Shown: positions 63,064 through 64,000 of the stretch, piece after piece | Numbering within the stretch: position 1 is the stretch's first letter | How the letters are laid out: each line of letters begins with the position of its first letter | Assembly (NCBI RefSeq): GCF_000392615.1 | Contig: NZ_KB933398.1 | Span: 2,593,657-2,657,656, forward strand | DNA length: 64,000 bases | Origin: Lysinibacillus sphaericus OT4b.31 | GTDB taxonomy: Bacteria > Bacillota > Bacilli > Bacillales_A > Planococcaceae | Direction of reading: 5' to 3' | The notes under the pieces: model-generated | Database searches by the model: none | What the model saw: the letters and a program-made list of their open reading frames with translations, nothing else | Told to the model about the DNA's origin: nothing | Translations under genes and position numbers: made by a program

Positions 63064-63493
63064 TTTCTTCACCTCGAGTATCATTATAGCGTAAAAATAT
63101 TGAATTGGCGGGGATTTTGCTCTAGGAGTGATGAACGTTGAAAAATGAAGAGGTGCTCTTTTTAGTATTTTATTTAAAAATTGATTTTTGATATGAATAA
63201 CTTAACATATTAACTCTTTTAATTGGGGTACTTTCTGGGGTACCGTGGGTTACTAATCATGTACGTTCTTAGGTGCATCGAAGTCTGTTTAGAACAACTA
63301 TTGGGGTCCACCAAATACAAAAAAATAAAAAGATTAAGCACCGGGCATGTACGTACATATATATAAAGAAAAGTCACTCATTATTTTTCGAATGAGTGAC
63401 TTTTTAATTATTCTAAAATATTCCCTCATTTTAATAGTCATATTTGTACTTATGGTTCTTTGACTATTCTAAGTGAGGTTTATACTAAGAACA
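63064..63493. other. Intergenic region with one terminator
   Basis: AAAGTCACTCATT (63370-63382) pairs perfectly with AATGAGTGACTTT (63391-63403), a bidirectional terminator about 90 bases from the stop of the repeat-protein gene. The remaining sequence shows a palindromic TACGTACATATATATA patch near 63350 but no gene. Confidence 0.6.
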
Positions 63494-64000
63494 TTATAAA
63501 TTAATCTTCTTTGTATAATTGATAAATTGATTAAACTTTTCTGTAGGGAAATCTACTCCTAGTTCTTCCATTTGCACTTTTGCTTTTTCAATTAACTTTG
63601 TAACTTTTATTTTCGTTTCATCATCTAAATTTGCGAATTTATCACCTTTTCCGAAAGAAGTATGATTAAGAGATACACCAAGTTCTTTGAGTTGCGTATT
63701 AGCTTCCTCTTGAGTTAAAGAACCGTCTTTAACTTGTTTCATAATTTCTTGTACCTGTGTGTTCGTTTCATCATCTAAATTGGCGAATTTATCACCTTTT
63801 CCGATGAAAGCATGAGTAAGAGATACACCAAGTTCTTTGAGTTGCGTATTAGCTTCCTCTTGAGTTAAGGAACCGTCTTTAACTTGTTCCATTATTTCTT
63901 GTACCTGTGTGTTCGTCTCATCATCTAAATTTGCGAATTTATCACCTTTTCCGAAAGAAGTATGATTAAGAGATACACCAAGTTCTTTGAGTTGCGTATT
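63494..64000 (-). CDS. Tandem-repeat protein, 5' end outside the window
   Basis: The last 168 codons of a longer protein; the frame is open to the window edge. It consists of 50-residue repeats built as QLKELGVSL, xHxxxGKGDKFANLDDETN, then QVQEIMKQVKDGSLTQEEAN, with a divergent last unit ending FPTEKFNQFINYTKKINL. Each unit is two or three helices with a turn DGSLTQEEA, reminiscent of YckD/DUF2680-type proteins. It is probably extracellular or wall-associated, but the N-terminus with any signal peptide is not seen. The function is unknown. Confidence 0.7.
   Translation of the reverse strand, partial: NTQLKELGVSLNHTSFGKGDKFANLDDETNTQVQEIMEQVKDGSLTQEEANTQLKELGVSLTHAFIGKGDKFANLDDETNTQVQEIMKQVKDGSLTQEEANTQLKELGVSLNHTSFGKGDKFANLDDETKIKVTKLIEKAKVQMEELGVDFPTEKFNQFINYTKKINL
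63560..64000 (-). repeat. 150-bp tandem repeat within the gene
   Basis: The period is exactly 150 bases: GTTGCGTATT occurs at 63691, 63841 and 63991. The unit cut by the window edge matches the one ending at 63691 (NHTSFGKGDKF) more closely than the one between (THAFIGKGDKF), so higher-order duplication or gene conversion is likely. Copy number is probably unstable. Confidence 0.9.

Overview
The window reads as a low-GC, spore-forming Gram-positive of the Lysinibacillus sphaericus group. This is an inference from: a meso-diaminopimelate dehydrogenase; a thiol-activated cytolysin resembling sphaericolysin; an ETX/MTX2-type toxin gene; many TTG starts behind strong Shine-Dalgarno sequences; a T-box controlled ileS; and a LigD/Ku end-joining pair. 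No rRNA, tRNA or CRISPR array was seen.

Layout. 1-6.7 kb (minus strand): one operon encoding a Liv-type ABC importer (lipoprotein receptor, two ATPases, two permeases), then a KAS III-like enzyme, an alpha/beta hydrolase and a short-chain dehydrogenase, behind a cre-like palindrome. 7-8.6 kb: ECF sigma factor with membrane anti-sigma. 8.6-13.1 kb: a giant MalT/BTAD-type regulator and ddh. 13.4-21.2 kb: small metabolic and transport genes, each with a local regulator (CRP-like/MFS, MocR-like/LysE), a bicupin resembling oxalate decarboxylase, and a frameshifted DUF418 gene. 21.3-25.9 kb: a 21-nt tandem repeat, type-2-like ileS with its T-box, a truncated ECF sigma gene and an Lrp-like regulator. 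26-37.3 kb: DJ-1 protein, LysR/MFS pair, aconitase, TetR regulator, frameshifted chemotaxis receptor, MBL-fold hydrolase. Three near-identical ~123-bp palindromic repeats and two IS1182-type transposase remnants lie here. 37.8-46.6 kb: LigD/Ku, a beta-lactamase-family hydrolase, a RibD-like reductase with divergent WYL regulator, a second DUF418 gene, CsaA and a polysaccharide deacetylase.

46.6-57.2 kb is the accessory region. It holds candidate small RNAs with extended -10 promoters, a long hairpin leader before a small cysteine-motif protein, and decayed phage genes (RusA-like, homing-endonuclease-like, others). Its core is a toxin segment: a cholesterol-dependent cytolysin, a lipoprotein and an aerolysin-like ETX/MTX2 toxin. 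The segment lies between two homologous remnants of the same tyrosine integrase in direct orientation, one badly decayed (50.94-51.13 kb) and one still with its catalytic C-terminus (56.74-57.14 kb). This is the most interesting structure in the window.

57.2-64 kb returns to chromosome-like genes: a degenerate EAL protein (YkuI-like), DegV, a zinc-ribbon membrane protein paired with an SPFH protein (YdjG/YdjI-like), DUF423, a thioesterase, and a protein of 50-residue tandem repeats cut by the window edge.

Several genes are broken by single-base shifts (DUF418 at 14.3 kb, chemotaxis receptor at 36.0 kb, a small gene at 45.07 kb). These could be real decay or assembly error. Start sites were often moved inward from the longest reading frame where a Shine-Dalgarno sequence clearly favoured a later codon.
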